This document shows, one piece after another, positions 1 to 8,638 of a stretch of 32,762 nucleotides of DNA; the stretch's first letter is position 1, and each line of letters begins with the position of its first letter. Location: assembly GCA_021823345.1 (NCBI GenBank), contig JAKAOF010000002.1, positions 1-32,762 of the forward strand. Direction: 5' to 3'. Under the pieces are notes generated by a model. That model worked only from the letters and a program-made list of their open reading frames with translations. It was not told the DNA's origin and ran no database searches. This DNA is from Thermoplasmata archaeon. Its GTDB lineage: Archaea > Thermoplasmatota > Thermoplasmata > Lutacidiplasmatales > UBA184. Made by a program: the position numbers and the translations under genes.

Positions 1-551
1 CGCCCGATTTCCCCAGGGATTTACCCGGCCAGCTACGGACGCTTTAGGCTCAATAATAATGAGCACCACTCGGGCCGCGGGTATTACCGCGGCGGCTGGC
101 ACCCGTCTTACCCGGCCCTTACTTCTCGAGTTTTTTAGACTCGAGAACAGGAGGCACTAAAGTGCATCCACTTGGAGTTCCCCCATCGTGGTTTCCCACA
201 TTGTGGAGGTTTCGTACCTGCTGCGCCCCGTAGGACCTGGGTTCGTGTCTCAGAACCCATCTCCGGGCGACATCTCCCAATGCCCGTACCCGTCGTAGGC
301 TAGGGGGTCCGTGACACCCCCTACTACCTGATAGGCCGCAGACCCACCCTCAAGCGCCGGAGCTTTGGCCGCCCAAGCCTTCCATCATAGAGCAGCTATG
401 GGGTATTATTCCCAGTTTCCCGGGGTTATCCCCCACTTGAGGACAGGTTGTCCGCGTGTTACTGAGCAGTGCGCCGAGGGTCTAAACCCTCTCGACTCGC
501 ATGGCTTAAGCGAACTCCAATAGCGGTGCCCGCCGGCAGGATCAACCGGAT
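1..551 (-). rRNA. 16S ribosomal RNA, 5' portion (3' part outside window)
   Basis: Reverse complement contains the archaeal 16S 5' end TCCGGTTGATCCTGCCGGCGGGCACCGC near 550, and the 515-region GTGCCAGCCGCCGCGGTAATACC near 89-107. Confidence 0.97.
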
Positions 552-822
552 TTATCTTAATCCCATTATTATCGTTTTGGAATACATTCTCGTTTTACAA
601 GAGCCTTCTACTAGCATCTCTCACCGATTACTAGCCTTCCCAGCGTCAGCGACGAGAGGTCACCCGGTCCTCAAGGGACCGGGGGTATCTCGGGCTCCAT
701 TCCCCCATGGGGTCATCTGTGGCATCAGCGTTGGAACTCCGGTTCATGTGTCCCCGGATCGCCTTGCGGATGCCCCGCGCAACGCCCTTGCGGACGTTTT
801 GCAAGAGACTACTACAACGGCT

Positions 823-835
823 CCTATTTAACGTT
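823..835 (-). promoter_or_regulatory. candidate TATA element of the rRNA promoter
   Basis: AT-rich AACGTTAAATAGG on the minus strand, ~275 nt upstream of the 16S 5' end, in an otherwise GC-rich leader. Confidence 0.3.
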
Positions 836-1015
836 GATTACCGAAAGGATGCTCAGAGTCCGGTGTTGAAGCGTTGCGGACCGAATCTCGGGGCCGACGG
901 TCCCGGAATGGGCTTGGTAGAGCGATCTGGTGCGATTACCCGAGTTCGGAATAGAGGCTTTTTCGAGGGAAGCGCACGGGTCCATCACCGAAGCGAGACA
1001 CCCCGAGAGGCCGGT

Positions 1016-1819
1016 TCACCGGATAGAATCGAACCGCGGGGGGCGTTTCTCGGTGAAGGCATGGATGCCTTCCCGAAGCTCCGGACCCCAGGCGGACTCG
1101 ACCATTCCCCGCCGTTCCAGTTCCATCTGGCGCTGCAGGCTCCCGTGATAGGATTCGAGAAGAAGCCGCTTCATCCAGGTGAATGCGCGGATCGGCCCTC
1201 GAGCGAGCTCTTGCGCGCGTTCCGTGGCGCGCTCCTGGAGCTTCTCGGCCGGAACAATCTCGTGGAAGAGGGACAGCTCTCGTGCCCGTTCGGCCGTGAC
1301 CTTTCCTGAACCATAGAGGACCTCCTGCGCTCCGCCGACGCCGAGGTAATGTGGAAGGAAGAAGGTCAGTCCTCCATCGGGGACACCTCCCAGGCTCGGA
1401 AAGGCGGGGACGAGCGAGGCTCCGGGCGTGGCAATGCGCCAGTCGCAGGCAAGGGTGATCGACATTCCTCCCCCCGCCGCCACCCCGGGGAGTGCCGCGA
1501 CGACGGGCTTGGCCATCTCGACGATCTCCTTGATCACGCCTTCCTGCTCATCGACCAGTTCATGGAAGAGCCGCGGGAGCACCCCCTGGTCCACCCACTC
1601 GGCCATTTCCCGTACGTCGCCTCCGGCGGAAAATGCGTTGCCGGACCCGGTGATGATCACGGCGCGTACCGAGGGGTCCTGCGCTACGTCCTGCAGTCTT
1701 CGATGCAGGGACCGCATTGCGTCCGCTCCGAGAGCATTCTTCCGGTCGGGACGGTCGATCGTGACCCGAGCGATGTCGTTCTCCTTCTCGAGCTTGATGT
1801 GCGATGACTCCTGCGCCAT
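1016..1819 (-). CDS. enoyl-CoA hydratase/isomerase family protein
   Basis: Crotonase motifs: IARVTIDRPDRKNALGADAM, GNAFSAGGDVREM, KPVVAALPGVAAGGGMSITLACD. Start chosen at MAQESSHIKLEK. Confidence 0.93.
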   Translation of the reverse strand: MAQESSHIKLEKENDIARVTIDRPDRKNALGADAMRSLHRRLQDVAQDPSVRAVIITGSGNAFSAGGDVREMAEWVDQGVLPRLFHELVDEQEGVIKEIVEMAKPVVAALPGVAAGGGMSITLACDWRIATPGASLVPAFPSLGGVPDGGLTFFLPHYLGVGGAQEVLYGSGKVTAERARELSLFHEIVPAEKLQERATERAQELARGPIRAFTWMKRLLLESYHGSLQRQMELERRGMVESAWGPELREGIHAFTEKRPPRFDSIR

Positions 1820-1873
1820 GTTCCCCCTCAATCTGCGAACGTATAGAACGCTCGCGCGGAGGGCTCGACCCGT

Positions 1874-3757
1874 TCACTTAGAGACCGATTCGTGCGCTAC
1901 CTTGCTGAGGGCCAAGGCGGCGCGTATCACCCCGATGTGGGTGAACGCTTGAGGATAGTTCCCGAGGGGGTTCAAAGTGACCGGATCGATCTCTTCGGAG
2001 AAGAGACCGAGGGGACTTGCGGTCGCCATGATCTCGTCCCAGCGTGCACGAGCCCGCGCATAGTCGCCCGAGCGTGCGAGACACTCGACCATCCAGAAGG
2101 AGCACAGGAGGAACGCGCCTTCGGGCGTCTCGATGCCGTCCGGGGCCCGATATCGATAGATGAAGGGTCCGTCGGCAAGATAGGTGTCGATGGCGCGGAT
2201 GGTGTTGAGCACCTTCGGGTCGGAAAACGGCAGGAAATCAAGGAGCGGGATGCGCAGGGCGGAGGCATCCAACACCTTCCGTCCATAGGACTGCACGAAA
2301 GATGCCCAACCCACGTCGTACCCTTTTTCCAAGATCTCCGCACGGAGGAGTGCCGCTTCCGTTCTCCATGACTCCTTTCCTGGGACCCCCAGGTGCTCCG
2401 AAAGGCGAGCCGCCCGGTCCAGAGCTACCCACGCCATGACCTTCGAGTAGACGTAGTGCTGGGCGGGGCCTCTCATTTCCCATATGCCTTGGTCCGGCTC
2501 TCGCCAAAGCTCGACGACGCGGTTCGCGAGCCCGGACAGATGGGGCCACTCGTTCCGGAGGTACTCCGCATCGTGGTCTCGCATCATGTAGGCAAGGTTG
2601 AGGAGAGATCCATAGATGTCCAATTGGAACTGTCCGGTCGCCGCGTTCCCGACCCGGACTGGTCGCGCGCCCTGGAAACCGGCGAGATGGTCCAGGACCT
2701 CTTCTGGGAGGTTGTCGTCCCCGTTCAGTCGGTACACCACGCGCAATTGTCCATCCGGTGTGGCGTGCGAGCGTTCGATCGCCCATCGCAAGAACGACCG
2801 GGCTTCCTGAAGATGGCCCGTGAGGATGAGGGCTTCGGCGGAGAATGCGGCATCTCGGATCCAAGAGAACCGGTAGTCCCAGTTACGCGACCCGCCCGGC
2901 CACTCGGGGAGCGACGTGGTCGGAGCGGCAACAAAGGCGCCCGAGTTGCGGCTGGTCAAGGCCTTGAGTAGCAGGGAAGAACGTTCCACCGCCGGAACCG
3001 TCCAGTCCGCGAACGTGTTCCGATTCGCGGACCCACCGGCTGCCCACTCCCTCCATGCGTCCTCGGTGTGAGACCGGATAATGTCCAGATCGTCCTTGGA
3101 GCCGGTCGAGACCTCCCATCCTAACTCGACTTCGAGCGCTCTTCCGGGCGCGATGGAGTGGGAGGTCTCCAGGACCCCGGCAATCTCGGTGACGTCTCCC
3201 TTCGAGATCCGATAGAAGAGAGAGCCGGCGGACGACCGAGCCACGTGACCCCCCGGAACCTGCTCGTACACCGGAGCCTGACGGCCATAGTCAAAGCGGG
3301 GATTGAAGCTCACCTGTACCGGGATGGGTCCGCCTTCGGCTCGGGCGATCCGGACGATGCGAGGATGGGCAGGTTCGTAGAAACGGTGGTGAAAGGGCAT
3401 GAAATCGACCAGCTCCAGACGACGGGGACCCGGGAGATCAAAGGTGGTCACGAGGACGTTCGTCGAAGGGACGTATCGCTGATACGAAGTGAAGGGTTCG
3501 CTCGGACGGAGCGCCTGATACCCCCCCCGGGAAGCGTCCAGCAATCGTCCGAACACCGAGGGAAACGAAAAGTGGGGCATGCACGCCCAGTCAATGCTTC
3601 CGAACCGGGAGATGAGTGCGGCGGTCTCGAGGTCGCTCACCAACCCATAATCATAGAGATGGGTCGGAAGTGGATGCGCCGTGATGCTCGCCGGGACCAC
3701 CGCCGCCGTTCCCCGGGGATCGGCGACCCGACGCACATCGGTGGGCCCAGTGACCAT
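1874..3757 (-). CDS. glycoside hydrolase family 15 protein (glucoamylase/trehalase-like)
   Basis: LYDYGLVSDLETAALISRFGSIDWACMPHFSFPSVFGRLLD, SRNWDYRFSWIRDAAF and GNYPQAFTHIGVIRAAL are GH15 hallmarks. Confidence 0.93.
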   Translation of the reverse strand: MVTGPTDVRRVADPRGTAAVVPASITAHPLPTHLYDYGLVSDLETAALISRFGSIDWACMPHFSFPSVFGRLLDASRGGYQALRPSEPFTSYQRYVPSTNVLVTTFDLPGPRRLELVDFMPFHHRFYEPAHPRIVRIARAEGGPIPVQVSFNPRFDYGRQAPVYEQVPGGHVARSSAGSLFYRISKGDVTEIAGVLETSHSIAPGRALEVELGWEVSTGSKDDLDIIRSHTEDAWREWAAGGSANRNTFADWTVPAVERSSLLLKALTSRNSGAFVAAPTTSLPEWPGGSRNWDYRFSWIRDAAFSAEALILTGHLQEARSFLRWAIERSHATPDGQLRVVYRLNGDDNLPEEVLDHLAGFQGARPVRVGNAATGQFQLDIYGSLLNLAYMMRDHDAEYLRNEWPHLSGLANRVVELWREPDQGIWEMRGPAQHYVYSKVMAWVALDRAARLSEHLGVPGKESWRTEAALLRAEILEKGYDVGWASFVQSYGRKVLDASALRIPLLDFLPFSDPKVLNTIRAIDTYLADGPFIYRYRAPDGIETPEGAFLLCSFWMVECLARSGDYARARARWDEIMATASPLGLFSEEIDPVTLNPLGNYPQAFTHIGVIRAALALSKVAHESVSK

Positions 3758-3847
3758 ACAGAATCCAAAGGTCGACCGGATTAAAGCCTTCTTCCGAAGA
3801 ACGCGAACCGCAGCCGGATTACGGGGGACTTTCCCTTCCTACCGAAA

Positions 3848-6016
3848 CTAGGCCCACGCGATCGGGGCGTTATAGGTGACGTCCATGCTGACGATCCCCC
3901 CCGAAGTCGTCGCCACACACCCGATCATCCCCGTTCCGCCATACGACTCGAAGTGGGAGGAGCCAGTGGATGTGAGGTTGCCCTGCGACCCGGGTACGAG
4001 CGAGGTGATCGGGGCGTTCTGATAGGCGATCCCCTTCGGCAGTTGAAGAACGACGACCCACACCGGAGTCCCGCTCCACCATTGCACGTTCATCTGCCCC
4101 CAGGGCAACGACACGTTGTGGAGGAAGGGCCACGGATCGGTCTCCAGCTGGTTCACGTTCAGATAGAGTGCACAGTTCAGGTCCAGTGAGACCGTTTCCT
4201 GGTAGACCGGGACGAGCGTCAGGATGAGCACAATGGCCGCCGTCAAAAAGAACACGGCGAGGAAGGAAACGACCCGCTTGCGCGGCTTGACCGGGCTCGC
4301 TAAGGACAGTCCCGCGGTTTCGTTCAACTGATGCATGACCGCGTACGGTTTACGGACCCCTCTCCACACCAATTCGGTCGTCCGTCCCTCGAAGCCCGGG
4401 GCGAAGGGATCGCGGTCAAGAACGATGTCCCCGACGTCGGACAATCGTTCGATCCACCCTTGTCGCACGGAAACGATGCGGGCCGGTGGTCGGTAAGTCG
4501 TAGGACTATTCTGCTTCGCGTCGGGCACTGAGTTCCCCGAACCCCAGGTGTTCCAACGGTAGCGCTTGGTTGCCGAGATCACAATCGAGCATGCCAGCGG
4601 GAGCAATGCTCCGAAAACGAACAAGAACCACAGGAGGACCGTGTTCCCCCCTCCGAAGAACCACGACAGGATCATGACCGGGGGAAGCACGATCACTACC
4701 GACACGAGCACGTTGGCAAGGAGGCGCGGCAGGGCCCGGCGCCATCTCCAGGTACCCAATACGACCAGGAGGTAGCCCGAGAGCCCCGCGGCCAAGGTCA
4801 CGCCCACGGTCGTGGCCAAGGCTTGGACCACCGAGGTCTTGCTCGAGGTTGCGAGGCTGCTCAAGAGATTTCCCAGTTGATCCGTGACGTAGTAGTTCGC
4901 GAAGCCGAACAAGAACATCCCGATACCAGTCAGGAGTAACGCCCGGAACTGGAAGGTCTGCAACAGCGATGGCCGAGCTTCGACGACTCCCGGCGGGGTC
5001 CCGGGTGCCGCGACCGGAACAGCTTCGGCTGCCGGCCTTGGTCGAACAAAGAAGAGCAGGGTGACCCAGGCATCGATGCCCACAATGCCCAGGACCTCGC
5101 CGGTCGCTCCCGGTGGCGAACCGAGCCCGGCGGCGACCCCGGCGAAGAAGATGAGGACTCCACCGATCACGGAGATCGCCCCCAACACGAGCCGCGCCTT
5201 GACCAGGCCACCCGAGGACATGGGAAGTATCGCGGAGAGGAATGCCGTTACGCCGAACAGCGCGGTCAATCCCGCCACCGCCAGAGCGATCGTGCGGTAC
5301 TTTCCAGCGATGCCAAGAGGAACGATCGCGTGAGCGAACAACACCAACAGAAAGAGCGCTCCCAGGAGCCCGAGCACCCCGAACACAAGGGACTGTGCTC
5401 CGGGAGAGGACTCGAGCGCTGCGCTCAGGGCGGCCAATTCCACACAAAGGCCGGTGGCGATGAGAACGAGTCCCACGACCCAAGATATGATCGGGCTCCC
5501 AAAGGCTGCCCCGATCATCGCATAAAACAGCAGGGTCCCGACGCCCAGGACCACCATGCCGAGGCCCAGCGGCGTACGGCCCGACCGATACAGCCCGATC
5601 CCAAAGAAGAAAATGCTCAGGAGGGACTGCAGGAAGAACCACAGGGAAAAGACCTCGTGGAAGATCTCGAGATTCCCCGGGGTCTGGTGAAAGATCCCGA
5701 TCAAAACGAGGAGCAGGCCAGAAAGAAGGAAGGAGGCCCCCCCCACCTTCTGGAATCGGTTCTGGGCGATGGCAAAGAGCCAGATCGAGAATATGGCCAG
5801 CAGGAGGCCCGAGACCACCATTCCGACGTAGTCGTAGACCCAGGCGTAGGGCGTCAGGGTGGGATCCCCCATATAGCTCAATGCCCCGCCAGAACTTCCG
5901 GTCCAGTCCCACCAGGGGTTCAGGTGAGCACAGATCAGGATCACGACCCAAGCATACGCCGCTCCCAGCGGACCAAGATAGTAACCGAACCGGCGGAACT
6001 TACTTTCCGGTTCCAT
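3848..6016 (-). CDS. multi-pass membrane protein: N-terminal DUF998-like region, central PH-like cytosolic segment, C-terminal extracytoplasmic domain
   Basis: Many hydrophobic helices. The N-terminal third aligns by eye with the neighbouring 6000-6740 protein (SALGDP/SYMGDP, GIFHG/GIFHQ, NWFFVQALL/LWFFLQSLL). Start set at MEPESKFRRFG. Confidence 0.7.
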   Translation of the reverse strand: MEPESKFRRFGYYLGPLGAAYAWVVILICAHLNPWWDWTGSSGGALSYMGDPTLTPYAWVYDYVGMVVSGLLLAIFSIWLFAIAQNRFQKVGGASFLLSGLLLVLIGIFHQTPGNLEIFHEVFSLWFFLQSLLSIFFFGIGLYRSGRTPLGLGMVVLGVGTLLFYAMIGAAFGSPIISWVVGLVLIATGLCVELAALSAALESSPGAQSLVFGVLGLLGALFLLVLFAHAIVPLGIAGKYRTIALAVAGLTALFGVTAFLSAILPMSSGGLVKARLVLGAISVIGGVLIFFAGVAAGLGSPPGATGEVLGIVGIDAWVTLLFFVRPRPAAEAVPVAAPGTPPGVVEARPSLLQTFQFRALLLTGIGMFLFGFANYYVTDQLGNLLSSLATSSKTSVVQALATTVGVTLAAGLSGYLLVVLGTWRWRRALPRLLANVLVSVVIVLPPVMILSWFFGGGNTVLLWFLFVFGALLPLACSIVISATKRYRWNTWGSGNSVPDAKQNSPTTYRPPARIVSVRQGWIERLSDVGDIVLDRDPFAPGFEGRTTELVWRGVRKPYAVMHQLNETAGLSLASPVKPRKRVVSFLAVFFLTAAIVLILTLVPVYQETVSLDLNCALYLNVNQLETDPWPFLHNVSLPWGQMNVQWWSGTPVWVVVLQLPKGIAYQNAPITSLVPGSQGNLTSTGSSHFESYGGTGMIGCVATTSGGIVSMDVTYNAPIAWA

Positions 6017-6740
6017 TTGTGACTCTGACCTTAGGTTTCCGTGCAAAGTAGAGCAGGACGAGCCAAAGGTCGATCGCCGCTATACCGAAGGCTTCCGTGG
6101 TGGCCACGGAGGGCCACTTGATGGAGGCGGCAATGACCGGGGCCAGGATGGCGATGGCGAACATCTCCATCCCGAGCACCCACCTGCGCTCCAGTAGGAG
6201 ACCGAACGTCCACACCCAGACGGCCAAAAGGGCCTGGACGAAGAACCAGTTGGAAACAAAGTCATGGTAGCCGGCCGGAGTGGGGTTGCCCCCGTGGAAG
6301 ATACCGACCATGACGAGGAAGATCCCGGCCACCATGAGGAAGCCACTCCCCACCGATTGGAGCCAGTTCCGGGAGATCATGACCAAGCTCGCGGCGAAGA
6401 TGATCAACATGCCCCCCGTGGGGAAGATCACGACGTCGTTGTAGAACCAGTAGAGAGATGCCGCCGCTCCCGTGGAGTTCGCCCCGGGGTCTCCCAAGGC
6501 ACTGAACGAGCTGGTCCAGATGCTCCACCAGCTGCTGTTGATGTGCCCGTCGTAGGCCACCGTGACCCAGAAGTAGACGGCCGCAAATACTCCGAGCCAG
6601 AAGGCATACTTGGTGAAGTACTCCTTCGGTTTCGCCCAAAATGATTTTCGCACGACTACCGGCGAGCTCGGTTCCGAGGGAGCGGGTGCGGGCGATGCGG
6701 TTTCCGGCGGGGAAGAATCGGTGCTGCTCGCTGTACCCAT
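6000..6740 (-). CDS. DUF998-like integral membrane protein
   Basis: Pro/Ser-rich N-terminus followed by ~6 hydrophobic segments with DUF998-like pattern. ATG at 6740; a TTG start at 6761 is possible. Confidence 0.7.
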   Translation of the reverse strand: MGTASSTDSSPPETASPAPAPSEPSSPVVVRKSFWAKPKEYFTKYAFWLGVFAAVYFWVTVAYDGHINSSWWSIWTSSFSALGDPGANSTGAAASLYWFYNDVVIFPTGGMLIIFAASLVMISRNWLQSVGSGFLMVAGIFLVMVGIFHGGNPTPAGYHDFVSNWFFVQALLAVWVWTFGLLLERRWVLGMEMFAIAILAPVIAASIKWPSVATTEAFGIAAIDLWLVLLYFARKPKVRVTNGTGK

Positions 6741-6870
6741 TGATTCTGGAACCGTTGGCAATCCCCATCCGTGCAGGATTGTGGAGGTTTAATGGTTGCC
6801 CTTCCAGCACGGGGGGTTTTGTCGGTCGGAACGGTCTCCATCTACCATAGTGACTCCACCCCGTGTTCAA

Positions 6871-6880
6871 CCTTATATGT
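6871..6880 (+). promoter_or_regulatory. candidate TATA box for the Kelch protein
   Basis: CCTTATATGT ~30 nt upstream of ATG 6906, consistent with a nearly leaderless transcript. Confidence 0.4.
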
Positions 6881-6905
6881 TCGGTGCCACTGGGGAGAAT
6901 TCGAG

Positions 6906-8555
6906 ATGGTTCGAGGGTTCGTGGTTCTGCTGGCCACGTTCGAGTTGGTCCTCATGGGCTTGATGGCCCCCGTCCTCCTCTTTTCAGGTCCGGCAGGTAA
7001 CATCGCATCCGGAACCTCTCATTCCAGTGCCGAACTGGCCGGAGCCGTTCACACGCTTGCATTGGGGCAAGGTCCGGCTCAAGGGAATTCATTGACCTGT
7101 GCTTCGGCCGGTCTTCTCAGTGAGGACTGCATGGCCGGGAGCACAAGTTCGCAATCGCCACACGCCTCGGGAATAGGATGGGGTCGTCTGTGCGGTCTCG
7201 ATTCCTGTCCCCCTGCCGCGCGAGGGGGCGTCGGGCTCACCTATGACCCCGCAGGAGGATACATCCTTCTCTTCGGGGGCATCAAGGCGCTAACCACGGC
7301 GCCGAACACGACGTTCAACGACACCTGGATCTTTCAGAACGGCGCGTGGACCAAGCTGAACGTTCACGGACCTTCCGCCCGTCTCGGCCAGTACATGGCC
7401 TATGACTACGCGGATGGGTACGTGGTCCTCTTCGGTGGAGGGCCCTACTTGACACTGAACAGCACCCTCTATTATTCGGACACCTGGAAATTCGAGAACG
7501 GGACCTGGACCCAGCTCAACCTCGCGGTCCATCCTTCGCCCCGCGGCTTGGGCGGGGTGGCCTACGACCCCATAGACCGCTACCTCCTGATCTACGGCGG
7601 GATGGGAAGCGAGACCGATATCCACAGTGATACGTGGACCTTCTATTCCGGCCAGTGGCACAACATCACGAGCTCATTGGCACAACATCCCCCGCCGCTC
7701 TTGGCCCCCGTGATGGCCTACGATCCTCCCTCCCAGGAGGTCGTGCTGTTCGGTGGGGCAGAGCCCGTTCCCGGCCTTCAGTTCGGGCAGGACCTCTCCG
7801 TCACGTGGGTCTTCTCGCACGGGGCGTGGACGAACGTCACCACCTCATCGGGCACCCCTCCCGATGGTCGGATCCTCGCATCGATGGGGTATGATTCTGC
7901 CCAGGGCTTCCTGGTGCTCTTTGGAGGGTGGAACACCACGACCGGTGCGCTCTATGGAGACACCTGGTTGTACTCGGGCGGACGCTGGGCCATCTATTTC
8001 ACATCCCCCACACCATCGGAACACATCATTGGCGCTGCGGCGATCTCGACCACGCCCTCGGCCGGAGTGTTCTTCTTCGGAGGGATCGTCGGGAACTACA
8101 CGGCCTACTGGGCCACCAATGCGACCTGGTCATTCGGTCCGCCTCCCGCGAACTCGACCGTGACGGCGACCGCCGCCACTCCGTTCGTGGTGAGCTTCGT
8201 GACCTCGCCCAGCCCGTGCCATGGGTTCTACTTCAACGGGACGCACGTTTTCGGCGGGGGCAATCTTACGGTGCTACCGGATTCCTACAGTGTCCTCGCT
8301 CCCACCTGTCCGGGCTACTACTTTGGGAGTTGGTACTTCTCCGGCGGGGTCGAACCCGCCATCACGTCCCAGTCGCTCACGGTCGTGGATGTCGTGGGGA
8401 ACGGCACCCTTACGCTCTTCTACGAACAGAACGCGGCCGTCGACCCATCCATGGCCTCTTCCCAGATAGAGACCCAAGGCCTGGTCCTCGTGGTGGCCTC
8501 GGTAGCGTTGCTGTCCGCCGTGATCGTTCTGGTCCACCGGCGGACCATCCGTTAG
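6906..8555 (+). CDS. secreted, membrane-anchored Kelch-repeat (beta-propeller) protein
   Basis: Signal-like N-terminus MVRGFVVLLATFELVLMGLMAPVLL; about six YDxxxGYxVLFGG-type repeats; C-terminal TM helix LVLVVASVALLSAVIVLVHRR. Confidence 0.88.
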   Translation: MVRGFVVLLATFELVLMGLMAPVLLFSGPAGNIASGTSHSSAELAGAVHTLALGQGPAQGNSLTCASAGLLSEDCMAGSTSSQSPHASGIGWGRLCGLDSCPPAARGGVGLTYDPAGGYILLFGGIKALTTAPNTTFNDTWIFQNGAWTKLNVHGPSARLGQYMAYDYADGYVVLFGGGPYLTLNSTLYYSDTWKFENGTWTQLNLAVHPSPRGLGGVAYDPIDRYLLIYGGMGSETDIHSDTWTFYSGQWHNITSSLAQHPPPLLAPVMAYDPPSQEVVLFGGAEPVPGLQFGQDLSVTWVFSHGAWTNVTTSSGTPPDGRILASMGYDSAQGFLVLFGGWNTTTGALYGDTWLYSGGRWAIYFTSPTPSEHIIGAAAISTTPSAGVFFFGGIVGNYTAYWATNATWSFGPPPANSTVTATAATPFVVSFVTSPSPCHGFYFNGTHVFGGGNLTVLPDSYSVLAPTCPGYYFGSWYFSGGVEPAITSQSLTVVDVVGNGTLTLFYEQNAAVDPSMASSQIETQGLVLVVASVALLSAVIVLVHRRTIR

Positions 8556-8638
8556 GGGACCCCTCGGGCCCCACGTGGTAGGCGGCGCTCCCGCTATCGG
8601 TACCGTTGCGTAGGTCCGTCGGCCGGAGTGGTGCTACG

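Noticed and set aside
469-1309. ORFs 469..831, 707..1309, 930..1148 (+)
   Set aside because: They lie across the 16S 5' end/leader or antisense to enoyl-CoA hydratase and have no recognisable protein motifs.
4506-5951. 481-aa ORF on the minus strand
   Set aside because: Same-strand, out-of-frame shadow of the DUF998-like gene; Arg/Gly/Pro-rich translation typical of high-GC frame artefacts.
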